From assembly GCA_027487865.1 (NCBI GenBank), contig JAIYCT010000003.1, forward strand, positions 1 to 64,000: a stretch of DNA of 64,000 nt, in the 5' to 3' direction. Both the position numbers and the translations under genes were made by a program. The notes below the pieces were generated by a model. That model did not search any database and was not told the DNA's origin. It was given only the letters and a program-made list of their open reading frames with translations. This stretch comes from Microbacteriaceae bacterium (GTDB lineage Bacteria > Actinomycetota > Actinomycetes > Actinomycetales > Microbacteriaceae). Positions 1 to 9,486 of the stretch are shown here, piece by piece (the first letter of the stretch is position 1; each line of letters opens with the position of its first letter).

Positions 1-3000
1 GTTGGTGCAGTTTGACCGGAGGAACAAAGTAGAACAGATCCTGCAACGAAGCTAGCTCCAAGTCCTGGCTGGTCATTGGCTAGTAGGTTCGCGGATTGAG
101 TCGCGCCTTGGATGCCGGTGGTGAAATCGTTGGTGGCATTCGGAGGCTGCGGAGCTACCTCGAGGTAGATCTTTGCAGTGGTTACTTGATCCGCATCATC
201 TGCGATTGCGTAGCTCACAGGAGTCGCGGTCCCGGTGAAGGTTGACAGCGGATCAAAGCTAACTACGCCGGTGGTTGGGTTGACCGTATAGGTTCCCTGG
301 TTTGCCACTATCAGAGTTAGAAGCGTGCAACTAGCTGGGACATTTTGTTCATCGGAGCAGAGTCGAACTGATGTTAGATCCAGTGCCCCAGCAGAACTTC
401 TAAAGTCATTGCTGGCAACAGTGATGGTCTGAACCACGTCGTAGCTGCCAGATGAGTAGTCATCCACAGCAAATGGGACGTTGCCCAATACTTCCGGGGT
501 ATAGGTGCTGGTTACCGTATTGCCATTAGTGTCAGTGACTTGATAGCTAATTGGGCTAGTGGTTCCAGTGAAGTCCTGAGCAGGCATAAATGACACCACG
601 CCAGTTGAGCTGATTGAGTAGCTACCAACTCCTGAAACAGATATTGATTGTCCAGGTGCAACGGTGCAGTTTGGAGCTACTTCCAAAGGCTGTGGCTTAC
701 AGAGTCTGATCGAAGATGCAACCAGCGGGTAGGAGACTCCGGTCGATGAGGACACAACTGTGTCGTTGGTCAACAAGTTCTTAGTCTGAAGTGTGTTGCG
801 GGGGCCGGTGGTCGTGTCGGCAAAAGCGGTTGGCTTAGGAACTTGGTTACAGCTGGCACCGTCAGAGTCATCATTGTCATAGTCGCCTACGTCGTACATA
901 AAAGTAGCTCGCGCACTCTGAGTGTGGGTATCCGCGTTGGCAATCTTGTAGTAAGCACGGGTGCTGGTGTTCTTGATGGAGTTAAACGTCAACTCACCAA
1001 AACCGTTGACGTAGATCTCACCGCTGTTGCCGGCGTTTGGAATGCCGTTCGAAACAACCACGGCGGACCAGGTGTAATCCGGGGCCGCATCCTTAGTCAC
1101 CTTGTAGTAATTGGTGCTGCTGATTAGGTAGAACTTTCCACCAAAGTAAGCCATGTCTGGAGACCAGTATGCGTCGGCACCAGTGATGGTTATGGTTGTT
1201 GCAATTTTGCTTGAAACGTTGATGGAGTAGAACAGGGCACCTGAGTCGCGTTTGACCACCAAGTTGCCTGCCTCATCAAAGTCTCCACCGATGACAGTAG
1301 ATAGGTTGGCGACAGAGACGCCTGCGATTGCACCTTTGTCCTCGATAGAACCATCGCTCTTAATCTTGGCCAGGTTTCCAGCGGTTAGACCGTCTCCGGT
1401 TCTGGTTATCACACCGTATAGGAAGCCATCCAGTGGGTTACGACCGATGGCATTTACTGTTCCGGCCGATGCCTTGGTTCCAATCGCATACTTAGTAGGC
1501 GGGTTGTTGGTTGGGTCCTGCCTAAATAGCTGACGCTCTGCATAGAAGTAAAGGTTGGCATCACACTGGAACGCGCCGGCAGCAAGGTCGGTTACAACCA
1601 GCTTGGCATCGGTGTTTTTGAAAAGACCCGTGGTGGTCACGTTCTGGCCATTGTTGATGTACTCACCAGTTGTCGAGGCAATAACACCAACCGCGTAGGT
1701 GCATGATGCAAGGGCAGAGCCCATTTGGAAGTTGGTAACGGAGAACACGTTTGCCACGGCAGAGACTGTGTAGCCAGCCTGGCCGGTTACACAGGTGGTG
1801 GTGATGTTGGGCGGATTGGCGAAGGTCACACCTGAGGGCAAGGTGTCTTGGAAACCTAGGCTGCTTTTAGCAGCAGAGTCTGCCTTGGAAACCTTAAAGA
1901 TCAGAGTCGCTACCTGACCTGGTGCTACAGTCTGCGGCTCAAAATTTTTGGTCAATTCTGGCGTCGATAGATAGAGCGCGTTTACCACTCCAGCTTTCAC
2001 CGAGCCAGACAATGTCAGCACATTTGATGAGAGCGTGGAAGGCAGCCCTGAGTCGGTTGTGGTTCCGCTGCCACCGGTCACAACCGTTGTGGTGTTGACG
2101 CTGTAGGCAGAAGTGTCGCCGAACTCAACTTTGAAGGAACCAAACACCAGGTTAGAAAATGTGTAGTAACCGTTTGCATCGGTTTGCGTCTGAATCGGAG
2201 TTCCTCTGAGATTGGCAACTGGCCAACCGGCTGGGTAATTCAGCTGATTGCCGCTGGAATCTTTAAGCGAGACCTGTGCCCCAGCCACTGGATTAGCTCC
2301 GACCAGAGCTCTACCGGTTATCGAACCTCCGTCACATTGCGCCAGCAGAGTAGCGCCGATATTGACGGTTTTGGAATCGGGGTCGAGGGTTGTCGTTGTG
2401 TTGTTTTGTGCAAACGCCGTTCCGGATGCCGTGACGGTTGTGGTTCTCGGTCCAAGCATCGAGTTGTCGTAGGTTGGCGCAACACAGGCCAAGGCCGCGG
2501 TTGGAGTCAGGCAGAGCTGAGGAGATCCTCCGACAGCTGTGACTCTTGCCCTGACCTCACCGAACCCAGTTCGACCGGTGAATGTGACAACAAAGGATGG
2601 GGTTTGACCGGTGTCGTTCACTGAGAGTGTTGTGAGGTCCACCACTCCTGAGTTGATAGGCACATTGACCCAACCCGAGACAGAGCTGCCAGCGGAGTTC
2701 TTAACCGTGAGGGTGGCTACCGTGTAGGAGAAGGAGGCAGTAAGTGCAAACGACTTCCAGGCTTGCAGCGCATCCGCTGCAGAACAAGCCATTCGAGGCA
2801 CCGCCGCCCCAGCATCAAACACTGCAGTTGGAGCTGGTAGTGCACAGTTGCCCTGTTGGCCGGTGTAAGCGTCGTAGGTCTGAATGATTCCATCGTGCGA
2901 GTTTGACCAGATGCAATAAGGATTCGTTGGGTCAACATTTATCTGGTAGTTGGTGTCCGAAATGCCCGAAGCGGTCCAGTTCGTGCACCAGTTGTCTAGC

Positions 3001-4523
3001 GCGAAGTCCCAGCAGTAAATCTTTCCAGTACCTGCATTCCAGGCAGAATCTCCCCAGTAGAGCCTGGTTCCGGCCTGGGGCATGTAGGTCGCATAAGCGT
3101 CGTAGGTCGATCTATAGGTGGCACGGAGCTTGGTAGTGAAGTTGGAGGTCAGCGAAGACGTTACGTCCGTGCCGCTCGCATCGAAACAGGTTGGGGTCGT
3201 ATCCAGAGCTACAAAACAGGCAGCAGCAATGTTGCCCTGAATGTCTGGGACCTTAAAGAATCTGGTGGCTTTGGCAGTAATGGTTCTTGCGTTTGTCCAA
3301 CCTGGGCAGGCTTGCTGAGTGACTGCATCGATGCACACGGCCCTTGCGTTGTTACCCGCAGATCCGAAAATACGTCCACCCCATTCGCCAACCACAGGTC
3401 TCCAGCGATTACCCGAGGATGCAACATTTGTGATTCCAGCGAAGGCAACGCTTCCTGAAACCGATGGGTTATTGGCATCAGCACATGCGCCACCAGCCCC
3501 GGAGTTCAAACGAATGTCAACGCAGAGCAGGTCACCGGTGGCAGTCTGCCAGGTGTAAAGCTTGCCGCCAACCTGAGCTAGACCACCGGTGCAGTCATAG
3601 ATGCGGTTTGATGTAGTTCCCGACACACATTCAGCGCCAGGAACGTTTTGGGAGCTACCAGCCGAAATAAATGCGCTCGCCGCACTACCGCCGCACCACT
3701 TGTTGGCAAGAGTTAGATCTGCCACTCGGATGCAAGCAAAGCCAACCTGGTTTACACCGCCAGAGGTGTAAACGGTTGGGAACCAAATCTCCTTGTCAAC
3801 CGAGTCATACCAACCGGTTGATTGCTCATTGGTGTGCATGGTGAAAGCAGGCGCGCTGCCAGAAATGAGCAGGTATGGCCAGGTGCCATTGCACCTCACT
3901 CCAGTGCGCTTGTAGCAGTCAATGCTCTGATTAGAACCACCACCATTGTGGTGCCAGACGTTAAAGAGATTGCCGGCATCATCAAAGAACACATCCCAAC
4001 CATCACCGCTGGAGCCCGTGGTGGTGGGGAATGCACCGGAAGTTGGCTGGGCGGCATTGGCATCGGTAGATGCAATCTGGCGGCCCTGGGCGTCAGGGCC
4101 TTCGCTGATCAGGTCGCCCCTGGCCTTGACGTGGGTAACCGCTGCCCAGCCCGCTGGGGTTGTAGGTGGGTTGTAGGTCCAGTTTGTGCCATCGGTTGAG
4201 TAGTAGACCACCCAGCCGGCTGGGGCAATGATGTCGGAAACAGAGCTGAGCTTTAGTTCCGAGCCAATGGCCTGCACGATTTCTTGCTCTGTGGTGCCCG
4301 GGTCAGAAATAGGGGCGGTGGCGGTGAGGTCAACTTTGCTACCGGGAGCAACTTCAGTTGCAACGGCGTTAGAACCGGGGGTGTAGTCAACCGCCAAAGT
4401 CATGGTTGCACCGGCGGCAAGCTGAGAGCTTGCGATAACTATGCCGAGAGCTAGGGCTGGGACTCCAAATAGTCGGAGAATCTTCGAGCGCGCTGAACGC
4501 AGTGAATCAACGCTGATCGACAT
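1..4523 (-). CDS. Large secreted surface protein with CshA-type repeats (3' end outside window)
   Basis: An open frame of 1507 codons runs without a stop from ATG at 4523 to the left edge. A GGGAGGGG Shine-Dalgarno precedes the ATG. Residues 1-40 form a signal peptide with Arg/Lys residues and then a hydrophobic stretch ending near LAAGA. Residues about 40-730 are Trp/Gly/Asn/Cys-rich and resemble a repetitive beta-rich domain. Residues about 730-810 look like a carboxypeptidase-regulatory or SdrD-B domain (GRALVG, TDANGYYTFSNL). Residues about 858-955 resemble a DUF11-type module (DTLPSGVTFANPP). Residues about 980-1225 look like a DUF6923-type propeller. From about 1228 there are at least three CshA-type repeats (LTNDT, G.YSI, GVVSFMPAQDFTGT, ISYQVTD). 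Family assignments are by pattern only. It is probably an adhesin or wall-anchored fibril protein; the anchoring end is not visible. Confidence 0.85.
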   Translation of the reverse strand, partial: MSISVDSLRSARSKILRLFGVPALALGIVIASSQLAAGATMTLAVDYTPGSNAVATEVAPGSKVDLTATAPISDPGTTEQEIVQAIGSELKLSSVSDIIAPAGWVVYYSTDGTNWTYNPPTTPAGWAAVTHVKARGDLISEGPDAQGRQIASTDANAAQPTSGAFPTTTGSSGDGWDVFFDDAGNLFNVWHHNGGGSNQSIDCYKRTGVRCNGTWPYLLISGSAPAFTMHTNEQSTGWYDSVDKEIWFPTVYTSGGVNQVGFACIRVADLTLANKWCGGSAASAFISAGSSQNVPGAECVSGTTSNRIYDCTGGLAQVGGKLYTWQTATGDLLCVDIRLNSGAGGACADANNPSVSGSVAFAGITNVASSGNRWRPVVGEWGGRIFGSAGNNARAVCIDAVTQQACPGWTNARTITAKATRFFKVPDIQGNIAAACFVALDTTPTCFDASGTDVTSSLTSNFTTKLRATYRSTYDAYATYMPQAGTRLYWGDSAWNAGTGKIYCWDFALDNWCTNWTASGISDTNYQINVDPTNPYCIWSNSHDGIIQTYDAYTGQQGNCALPAPTAVFDAGAAVPRMACSAADALQAWKSFALTASFSYTVATLTVKNSAGSSVSGWVNVPINSGVVDLTTLSVNDTGQTPSFVVTFTGRTGFGEVRARVTAVGGSPQLCLTPTAALACVAPTYDNSMLGPRTTTVTASGTAFAQNNTTTTLDPDSKTVNIGATLLAQCDGGSITGRALVGANPVAGAQVSLKDSSGNQLNYPAGWPVANLRGTPIQTQTDANGYYTFSNLVFGSFKVEFGDTSAYSVNTTTVVTGGSGTTTDSGLPSTLSSNVLTLSGSVKAGVVNALYLSTPELTKNFEPQTVAPGQVATLIFKVSKADSAAKSSLGFQDTLPSGVTFANPPNITTTCVTGQAGYTVSAVANVFSVTNFQMGSALASCTYAVGVIASTTGEYINNGQNVTTTGLFKNTDAKLVVTDLAAGAFQCDANLYFYAERQLFRQDPTNNPPTKYAIGTKASAGTVNAIGRNPLDGFLYGVITRTGDGLTAGNLAKIKSDGSIEDKGAIAGVSVANLSTVIGGDFDEAGNLVVKRDSGALFYSINVSSKIATTITITGADAYWSPDMAYFGGKFYLISSTNYYKVTKDAAPDYTWSAVVVSNGIPNAGNSGEIYVNGFGELTFNSIKNTSTRAYYKIANADTHTQSARATFMYDVGDYDNDDSDGASCNQVPKPTAFADTTTGPRNTLQTKNLLTNDTVVSSSTGVSYPLVASSIRLCKPQPLEVAPNCTVAPGQSISVSGVGSYSISSTGVVSFMPAQDFTGTTSPISYQVTDTNGNTVTSTYTPEVLGNVPFAVDDYSSGSYDVVQTITVASNDFRSSAGALDLTSVRLCSDEQNVPASCTLLTLIVANQGTYTVNPTTGVVSFDPLSTFTGTATPVSYAIADDADQVTTAKIYLEVAPQPPNATNDFTTGIQGATQSANLLANDQPGLGASFVAGSVLLCSSGQTAP

Positions 4524-4565
4524 CCCACCCCTCCCATTTGACTACATGGTTGGGATAAGTCTTGT

Positions 4566-4594
4566 CTTAGCTAATGTCCCGACATTGCTTAGCT
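4566..4594 (-). promoter_or_regulatory. Dyad with flanking direct repeats upstream of the surface-protein gene
   Basis: AATGTC (4573-4578) and GACATT (4581-4586) are perfect inverted arms separated by two bases. Two copies of CTTAGCT flank them at 4566-4572 and 4588-4594. The element lies 43-71 nt upstream of the surface-protein ATG, in the 167-nt spacer 4524-4690, which holds no gene. It could be an operator or an RNA hairpin in the leader. No matching regulator is encoded nearby. Confidence 0.4.
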
Positions 4595-4690
4595 TCCTAG
4601 GTGGGAACGCAATGGAAAACATCGCACCCTTAGGGGTGGATAAGAAGTGCTGGCTTCCCTTTTGTCCCTATTAGAAACAGATTTTGTGAG

Positions 4691-5863
4691 TTAGCTGGTT
4701 GGCCCGGGAGCCCACTTCTTTGATACTCCAGCAGAGAAAAACATTAGAACTGCCAAAAGGTAAAAGACGCCGCTGACACTCGCGGCTGCAACAGCTCCGG
4801 CTATCACGGGAACCACGACCTGTCCAAAGCGATTTGAGGTCAATCGAATCGAGATTGCGAGGCCACGATTATTAGGGCTGGAGATTCTCGACACCCATGC
4901 CATGGTTGCCGGTTGGCCTATCCCCATAGCAAAACCTGTGACTGCCAATAGCGCTGCAATGAGATAGAACTCTGTGCTGAGCGCGATACCAATCGAACCA
5001 GCCATGGTCAAAACCGATCCGACCACAAGTATGGCCCTGAGGCCAAAACGATCTCGCATCGGTCCTAGGACAAAACGAACCGCCATCGAGAACAGTGCCC
5101 TGATAGCCAAGAGCACTCCAACCTCCGCCACTGAGAAGCCAAGGGCTAAGCCAACCAGCGGTAGGTAGATCAGCATGACATCGACAACCGCCGTGGTGGC
5201 GCCAGCCACAAAGATTGCTGGCTTGTAGCCGCGCACCGCAAAGACATCAGCGATCGAGCCTTTTGGTGAACCGTCATTTGCGGTGGCAAGTTTTGAGAAC
5301 AGTGAAATTGTCACCAGAGCACCCAAAACAAATAGCAGTGCAGCGAACCATAGCGCTGGGGCAACCTCTATTTTCAAACCATCTGAGTCGGCTAAGTAAC
5401 CACCAACGAAAGGACCGATTGCGTGACCGAGTGAGGCGTAGAAGGTCAGCAGTCCAAAGTTGGTTTCATACTTCTTATCCTGGGAGAACTGCGCAATAAG
5501 TGTTTGTCCACCGACCATGGCCAAAAGGTGTCCGGTTCCCAAAAGCGGCATCCAGATCATCAGTAGCCAGAGCTGGTCGGCAAAGACCAAGCCAATGGTT
5601 GCAACCAGCGTGATTATCGGCCCGAGGAAAGTAGCCCTACCTGCAAAACCAAAGTCGACCCACTTGCCGACTTGAATGGCGAGCAGGAGCGGAGCCAGGG
5701 CAAAGGTTGCGCCAATGATTCCAACCAAAGTGGCGTCAGCTCCGAGATTGACAGCTTGATACGTTGCCATCGGTCGAACTACATACACTCCGGCTTGAAT
5801 CAGGCCGGAGTGTATGAGCACAAGAACCAGCCACCCACTTGGTATCGGTCTTGTGGTTAGCAT
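4691..5863 (-). CDS. MFS transporter
   Basis: This 390-residue protein has the length and hydrophobicity of a 12-helix major facilitator superfamily carrier. A loop of motif-A type, GKWVDFGFAGRATF, lies near residues 66-79, and a second, GPMRDRFGLRAIL, near 262-275, as expected for the two six-helix halves. The ATG directly abuts the TAA of tctA (5864-5866), so it is almost certainly the last gene of the tctCBA operon. Its substrate cannot be read from sequence; a carboxylate or an efflux product related to the Tct substrate is an inference from context. Confidence 0.85.
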   Translation of the reverse strand: MLTTRPIPSGWLVLVLIHSGLIQAGVYVVRPMATYQAVNLGADATLVGIIGATFALAPLLLAIQVGKWVDFGFAGRATFLGPIITLVATIGLVFADQLWLLMIWMPLLGTGHLLAMVGGQTLIAQFSQDKKYETNFGLLTFYASLGHAIGPFVGGYLADSDGLKIEVAPALWFAALLFVLGALVTISLFSKLATANDGSPKGSIADVFAVRGYKPAIFVAGATTAVVDVMLIYLPLVGLALGFSVAEVGVLLAIRALFSMAVRFVLGPMRDRFGLRAILVVGSVLTMAGSIGIALSTEFYLIAALLAVTGFAMGIGQPATMAWVSRISSPNNRGLAISIRLTSNRFGQVVVPVIAGAVAAASVSGVFYLLAVLMFFSAGVSKKWAPGPTS

Positions 5864-7357
5864 TTATGCCTGCTGTTTAGATCTAACGAGCCTTAGAACC
5901 TGTGGGGCGATCAAGACCAGAGCAAGCAGCGCATATATGCTGACAGTGAAAGGAGTGCTCACTAGAACGCTCCAGTCTCCGGCAGCACTCTGCAACGCTC
6001 GACGGAACTCTTGTTCAGCCATGGGTCCAAGAATCACTCCGAGGATCAAAGGCGTGACCGGATAACCAAACTTCCTAAAGAGCAGCCCGATTATTCCAAT
6101 AACTACCGCTGCCCAAAGATCGAATGCACTGTTATTCAGTACATACGCTCCCACCATCGCAAAAATGACAATGCCTCCGTAGAGATACGGTGCTGGGATA
6201 TCAAGCAGCTTCGCCCAAAGTCCCACCAAAGGAAGATTGATCACCAATAGCAGCGCATTTCCAATGAAGAGTGATGCGATAAGTGTCCAGACTAATACCG
6301 GCTGGTCCGTGAATAGAAGTGGTCCAGGACGAATGTCAAACTGCTGGAACGCGACCAACATAACCGCTGCAGTTGCAGAGGTTGGAAGACCCAGTGCCAG
6401 AAGTGGAACCATAGCTCCGGCGGCATTTGCGTTATTAGCAGCCTCCGGTCCAGCTACACCTTCAATGGCTCCGCTACCGAACTCGTTGTGCTTCTTGCGT
6501 GCCAAACGCTTTTCCAGCGAGTAGCTCAAGAAGGTTGGAAGCTCAGATCCACCGGCAGGGATAACACCGGTTGGGAAACCAATTGCGGTTCCACGAATCC
6601 AGGGCCAGAAGGATCGCTTGAAATCTGACTTTGACATCCAAGCAAGGCCCTTGAACTTGTTCTTCTGAACCCCGCCTAACTTGCCATAGAGCGAGACGTA
6701 TAGCGCTTCTCCCAAAGCAAAAAGCGATACGACCAAGACAACGGTTTCAATGCCGTCAAATGCCTCTGGGATTCCAAAGGTTAGGCGGGAGGATCCAGTT
6801 TGCAGATCCAAGCCAATAAGACCAATCGAAAGTCCAAACGTCAAGGCAATCAGGCCTCGACGCATGGACTGACCAAGCACCGCGCCAACAGTTCCAAACG
6901 CCAAGACCATAAGTGCGAAGAAATCCGCAGGGGTCATTCGAATGCCGATCCAGGCAATTGTCGGGGATGCAACAGCCACGATTCCGGTAGCAATCGCACC
7001 GGCGACAAACGAACCAATGGCCGCGGTAGCAAGTGCTGCGCTAGCCTTGCCGTTTCGAGCCATCTTGTTGCCCTCGATGGTGGTCATCACAGAGCCAGAT
7101 TCGCCTGGGGCATTTAGCAGGATCGAGGTTGTTGATCCACCAAACATTGCACCGTAGTAAATAGCGCCAAACATGATTAGGGCCGCAGTTGGATCTACGC
7201 CTAGCGCTACCGGCAGCAGCAGCGAAATAGCCAGCGCCGGTCCGATGCCCGGGAGCACACCAACCAGAGTTCCAAGAATTGTTCCCAACAGGGCAAAGCC
7301 CAGGTTGACCAAAGTTAGTGAGTTAGCAAATCCAGCTAAGAAGGAGGAGAAATCCAT
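5864..7357 (-). CDS. tctA: Tripartite tricarboxylate transporter, large membrane subunit TctA
   Basis: TctA is the large permease of TTT-family secondary transporters and works with TctB and the periplasmic-type binding protein TctC to import carboxylates. The 497-residue protein shows the family motif GVLPGIGP at residues 33-40 and the conserved segment with [15 protein letters not shown] and GLPTSATAA in the middle of the protein, with about 12 hydrophobic segments. The start overlaps the tctB stop by one base (TAATG). Length and motifs are typical. The actual substrate (citrate, tartrate, terephthalate or other) cannot be assigned. Confidence 0.95.
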   Translation of the reverse strand: MDFSSFLAGFANSLTLVNLGFALLGTILGTLVGVLPGIGPALAISLLLPVALGVDPTAALIMFGAIYYGAMFGGSTTSILLNAPGESGSVMTTIEGNKMARNGKASAALATAAIGSFVAGAIATGIVAVASPTIAWIGIRMTPADFFALMVLAFGTVGAVLGQSMRRGLIALTFGLSIGLIGLDLQTGSSRLTFGIPEAFDGIETVVLVVSLFALGEALYVSLYGKLGGVQKNKFKGLAWMSKSDFKRSFWPWIRGTAIGFPTGVIPAGGSELPTFLSYSLEKRLARKKHNEFGSGAIEGVAGPEAANNANAAGAMVPLLALGLPTSATAAVMLVAFQQFDIRPGPLLFTDQPVLVWTLIASLFIGNALLLVINLPLVGLWAKLLDIPAPYLYGGIVIFAMVGAYVLNNSAFDLWAAVVIGIIGLLFRKFGYPVTPLILGVILGPMAEQEFRRALQSAAGDWSVLVSTPFTVSIYALLALVLIAPQVLRLVRSKQQA

Positions 7358-7938
7358 TACCAGCCTCCATCCTCTTCAACGACTACGCCGTTTTCGTCGA
7401 CGATCTCTTCACCTGGGGCAATTTCGTTCACAGGGTTCAAAATATTTTCAGCTGTGTCAAGCCCGGAAGGTAATTGAAGCTGTAGGCCCTCATTGAAGGC
7501 AAAGAATATCGCTAGCGATAAAAGGACCGCTATAACTGCGGTCCGTAAGTTGTGCTTTGCACCAATGGCTTTTGCCACCATGAAGTAGAGCACCGCTCCC
7601 ATGATTGGGAAGCCAAGAACTGGCATGAGCAGGCTGTAGAGAACAAGAGCGGCGGCCAATAGCCCAAAGGCTTTCCAGTTTGGATCGGATACGGCTACGC
7701 CGCCCTCAACACCTTCTGGGGTGCCGCGTTCACCTCTGAGGACCGCGATGATTTGTGAGCCGGAGAGCAGCAAAAGCAGGCCACCGACCATGTAGGCAAA
7801 GACCTCTGGGCCGACAAATCCAACCGCGTTGGATTTGGTCATTCCAGCGGTGTCAACTAAAACTACGACCGCAACAACAAAGAGGAAGCTGGTGAAAACC
7901 AGCTCCCCCTTTGCTGCAGCTTTGGTGCTTTTTATCAC
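7357..7938 (-). CDS. tctB: Tripartite tricarboxylate transporter, small membrane subunit TctB
   Basis: This is the small four-helix TctB subunit. I place the start at GTG 7938, where GTGA overlaps the tctC stop (TGA 7935-7937); this gives 193 residues with a short Lys-rich cytoplasmic lead (KSTKAAAKGE) before helix 1. A longer reading from ATG 7992 is possible but would overlap tctC by 58 nt and add residues with no family character. The C-terminus is an acidic tail (GEEIVDENGVVVEEDG). It lies between tctC and tctA, the usual order. Confidence 0.88.
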   Translation of the reverse strand: MIKSTKAAAKGELVFTSFLFVVAVVVLVDTAGMTKSNAVGFVGPEVFAYMVGGLLLLLSGSQIIAVLRGERGTPEGVEGGVAVSDPNWKAFGLLAAALVLYSLLMPVLGFPIMGAVLYFMVAKAIGAKHNLRTAVIAVLLSLAIFFAFNEGLQLQLPSGLDTAENILNPVNEIAPGEEIVDENGVVVEEDGGW

Positions 7939-9056
7939 AGACCAAGCGCCTGGTAGATGGTCAGGATTGACTGCTCTTGTCTTACTAGCCATGACTTGTA
8001 AGCGTCACCTGCTAGCCAGTTGTTAGCCCAGACGTTGTTCTTCATAACCAACTTCCAAACGGTTCCCTGGCGGGTTACGTCTAGTGCACGGATGACCTGA
8101 TTGCGAGCTGACAAAGGAGTTCCCTTTGGAAGCATAATTCCACGCCAGTTACCGGCTACAACGTCAACCTTCTGAGACTTCATGGTCTCAGCGTTGATGC
8201 CTGGAACCTTGGATGCAGAAGAGATACCTAGGATACGTAGGGTGCCAGCGGCAACCTGGTCCTTGAACTCACCGTAACCAGAAATACCAGCCTTTGAGCT
8301 GCCGTTTAGTAGCGCTGCAGTTACCTGAGCACCACCGGAGTAAACAACGTAGTTCAGGTCCTTGATGCTTAGGCCTAGTGCCTCGTAGATCAAGACTGCG
8401 GTGTAGTGGTCAATACCACCTAGGTTTCCACCGGCGATAGGCAAGGTTGCCTTCTTCGCCTTGATGTCTGCCACTAGGTCAGCCAGGGTCTTGTATGGCG
8501 AGTCCTTAGGAACTACGACAACTTCCCACTCACCCATCATGCGGGCAGCCTCAACTGCGTCGCTGGTGTCAAATGGAACCTTGGTTGAAGCAACTCCACC
8601 TACCATTGCGAAACCAGTTACTAGGGCCTTGCCAGACTTGCCCTTCTCGTTAACCAAGAATGCGCTTAGACCAGTGGTACCACCGGCACCAGAGATGTTG
8701 CGGAAGGTTGCGTCGGCCAACAGGGTGCCCTCGGAACGCATCGCACGCATTAGCTCACGACCGAAGGTGTCATAGCCACCACCAGCGCCGCCAGCCATGT
8801 ATAGGTCCATTTCCTTGATGGTTGGGAACTCTGGGTAAGCCCAGATCTTCTTACCCGCGTAAGTACCGCCAACCTCAACCTTGCAAACCAAGTTTGATCC
8901 GTCGGCACCCTTCTTTACGGCAACTTCCTTTAGCTTCGCGCACTCAAGACCGTACTTGGCCTGGTGAGCGGGAGTTCCAGCAGCCGATGCTGGAGCTGCT
9001 GAAAGGGTTGTGGCAATAAGCGCGAGCGCCGTTGCTGCGACAGCTAATTTCTTCAA
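7935..9056 (-). CDS. tctC: Tripartite tricarboxylate transporter substrate-binding protein TctC
   Basis: This extracytoplasmic solute receptor delivers carboxylates to TctAB. The start is TTG at 9056, with AGGAGGAATC just upstream. Residues 1-26 are a signal peptide ending ASA; no lipobox Cys follows. The mature part has the Bug/TctC fold signals (GGGYDTFGRELM, SGAGGTTG, GGNLGGIDHYTA). At 373 residues it is longer than most TctC proteins. The extra N-terminal part, residues about 27-75, carries a Cys pair (GLECAKLK and LVCKVE) followed by a KKIW motif, a small module I know from other secreted actinobacterial proteins. It is the first gene of tctC-tctB-tctA-MFS. Confidence 0.93.
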   Translation of the reverse strand: MKKLAVAATALALIATTLSAAPASAAGTPAHQAKYGLECAKLKEVAVKKGADGSNLVCKVEVGGTYAGKKIWAYPEFPTIKEMDLYMAGGAGGGYDTFGRELMRAMRSEGTLLADATFRNISGAGGTTGLSAFLVNEKGKSGKALVTGFAMVGGVASTKVPFDTSDAVEAARMMGEWEVVVVPKDSPYKTLADLVADIKAKKATLPIAGGNLGGIDHYTAVLIYEALGLSIKDLNYVVYSGGAQVTAALLNGSSKAGISGYGEFKDQVAAGTLRILGISSASKVPGINAETMKSQKVDVVAGNWRGIMLPKGTPLSARNQVIRALDVTRQGTVWKLVMKNNVWANNWLAGDAYKSWLVRQEQSILTIYQALGL

Positions 9057-9278
9057 AGATTCCTCCTAGTAGTCAAGAGGATCCGACCTGGATCCCCCGC
9101 AACGGAGAACAAATGGGAGGGCAGCCTTTGCCAACCCCATTGTTGACCGAAGGCTGAGTCTCTTCCGCCACCTAAGTGACCACTAGTCCCGGGTGATTAG
9201 CCGTGATGACGAGACCAATGCGTAGGGAATACTCCCTCAGCGCTTTCACACTATCTCGGTTTGCCGTTAATCTGATGT

Positions 9279-9290
9279 TTGGTATACCAA
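9279..9290 (-). promoter_or_regulatory. Perfect 12-bp palindrome, candidate GntR/FadR-type operator for tctC
   Basis: TTGGTATACCAA is a perfect palindrome and fits the GntR/FadR-subfamily half-site pattern (T-GT ... AC-A). It lies about 222 nt upstream of the tctC start in the 295-nt spacer 9057-9351, whose remainder shows no gene. No GntR gene is inside the window, so the regulator would be encoded elsewhere. Confidence 0.45.
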
Positions 9291-9351
9291 TTCGTTACAT
9301 TTGGGAATCTGCCCGAGATTTGGGCTCAAAGAGAATTTAGAAACTTGTGAG

Positions 9352-9443
9352 CGGAGACGAGAGGATTTGAACCTCCGAGGGGCTTTTAAAACCCCTACCT
9401 CATTAGCAGTGAGGCGCACTCGACCGGGCTATGCGACGTCTCC
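9352..9443 (-). tRNA. tRNA-Ser (anticodon GCT)
   Basis: On the minus strand GGAGACG (9443-9437) pairs with CGTCTCC (9359-9353), followed by discriminator G. The anticodon loop is CTGCTAA, giving anticodon GCT for AGC/AGU codons. A long variable arm (AGGGG...CCCCT) and a T-arm with GGTTCAAATCC are as expected for a class II serine tRNA. CCA is not encoded. Confidence 0.96.
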
Positions 9444-9486
9444 AAGTAGCCGCATTAGCCTACTAGGAATTTGGGCTTTGGGAAAA

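Noticed and set aside
2184-2624. Plus-strand open frame of 146 codons inside the surface-protein gene
   Set aside because: It is antisense to an uninterrupted 1507-codon frame, is Arg/Ser/Cys-rich with no family signal, and has no SD. The same holds for the other plus-strand frames within 1-4523.
7939-7992. Upstream ATG start for tctB
   Set aside because: It would overlap tctC by 58 nt; the GTG at 7938 overlaps the tctC stop by four bases and gives a normal TctB N-terminus.
9352-9443. Integration site of a mobile element at the tRNA-Ser gene
   Set aside because: No integrase and no duplicated tRNA 3' end were seen nearby.
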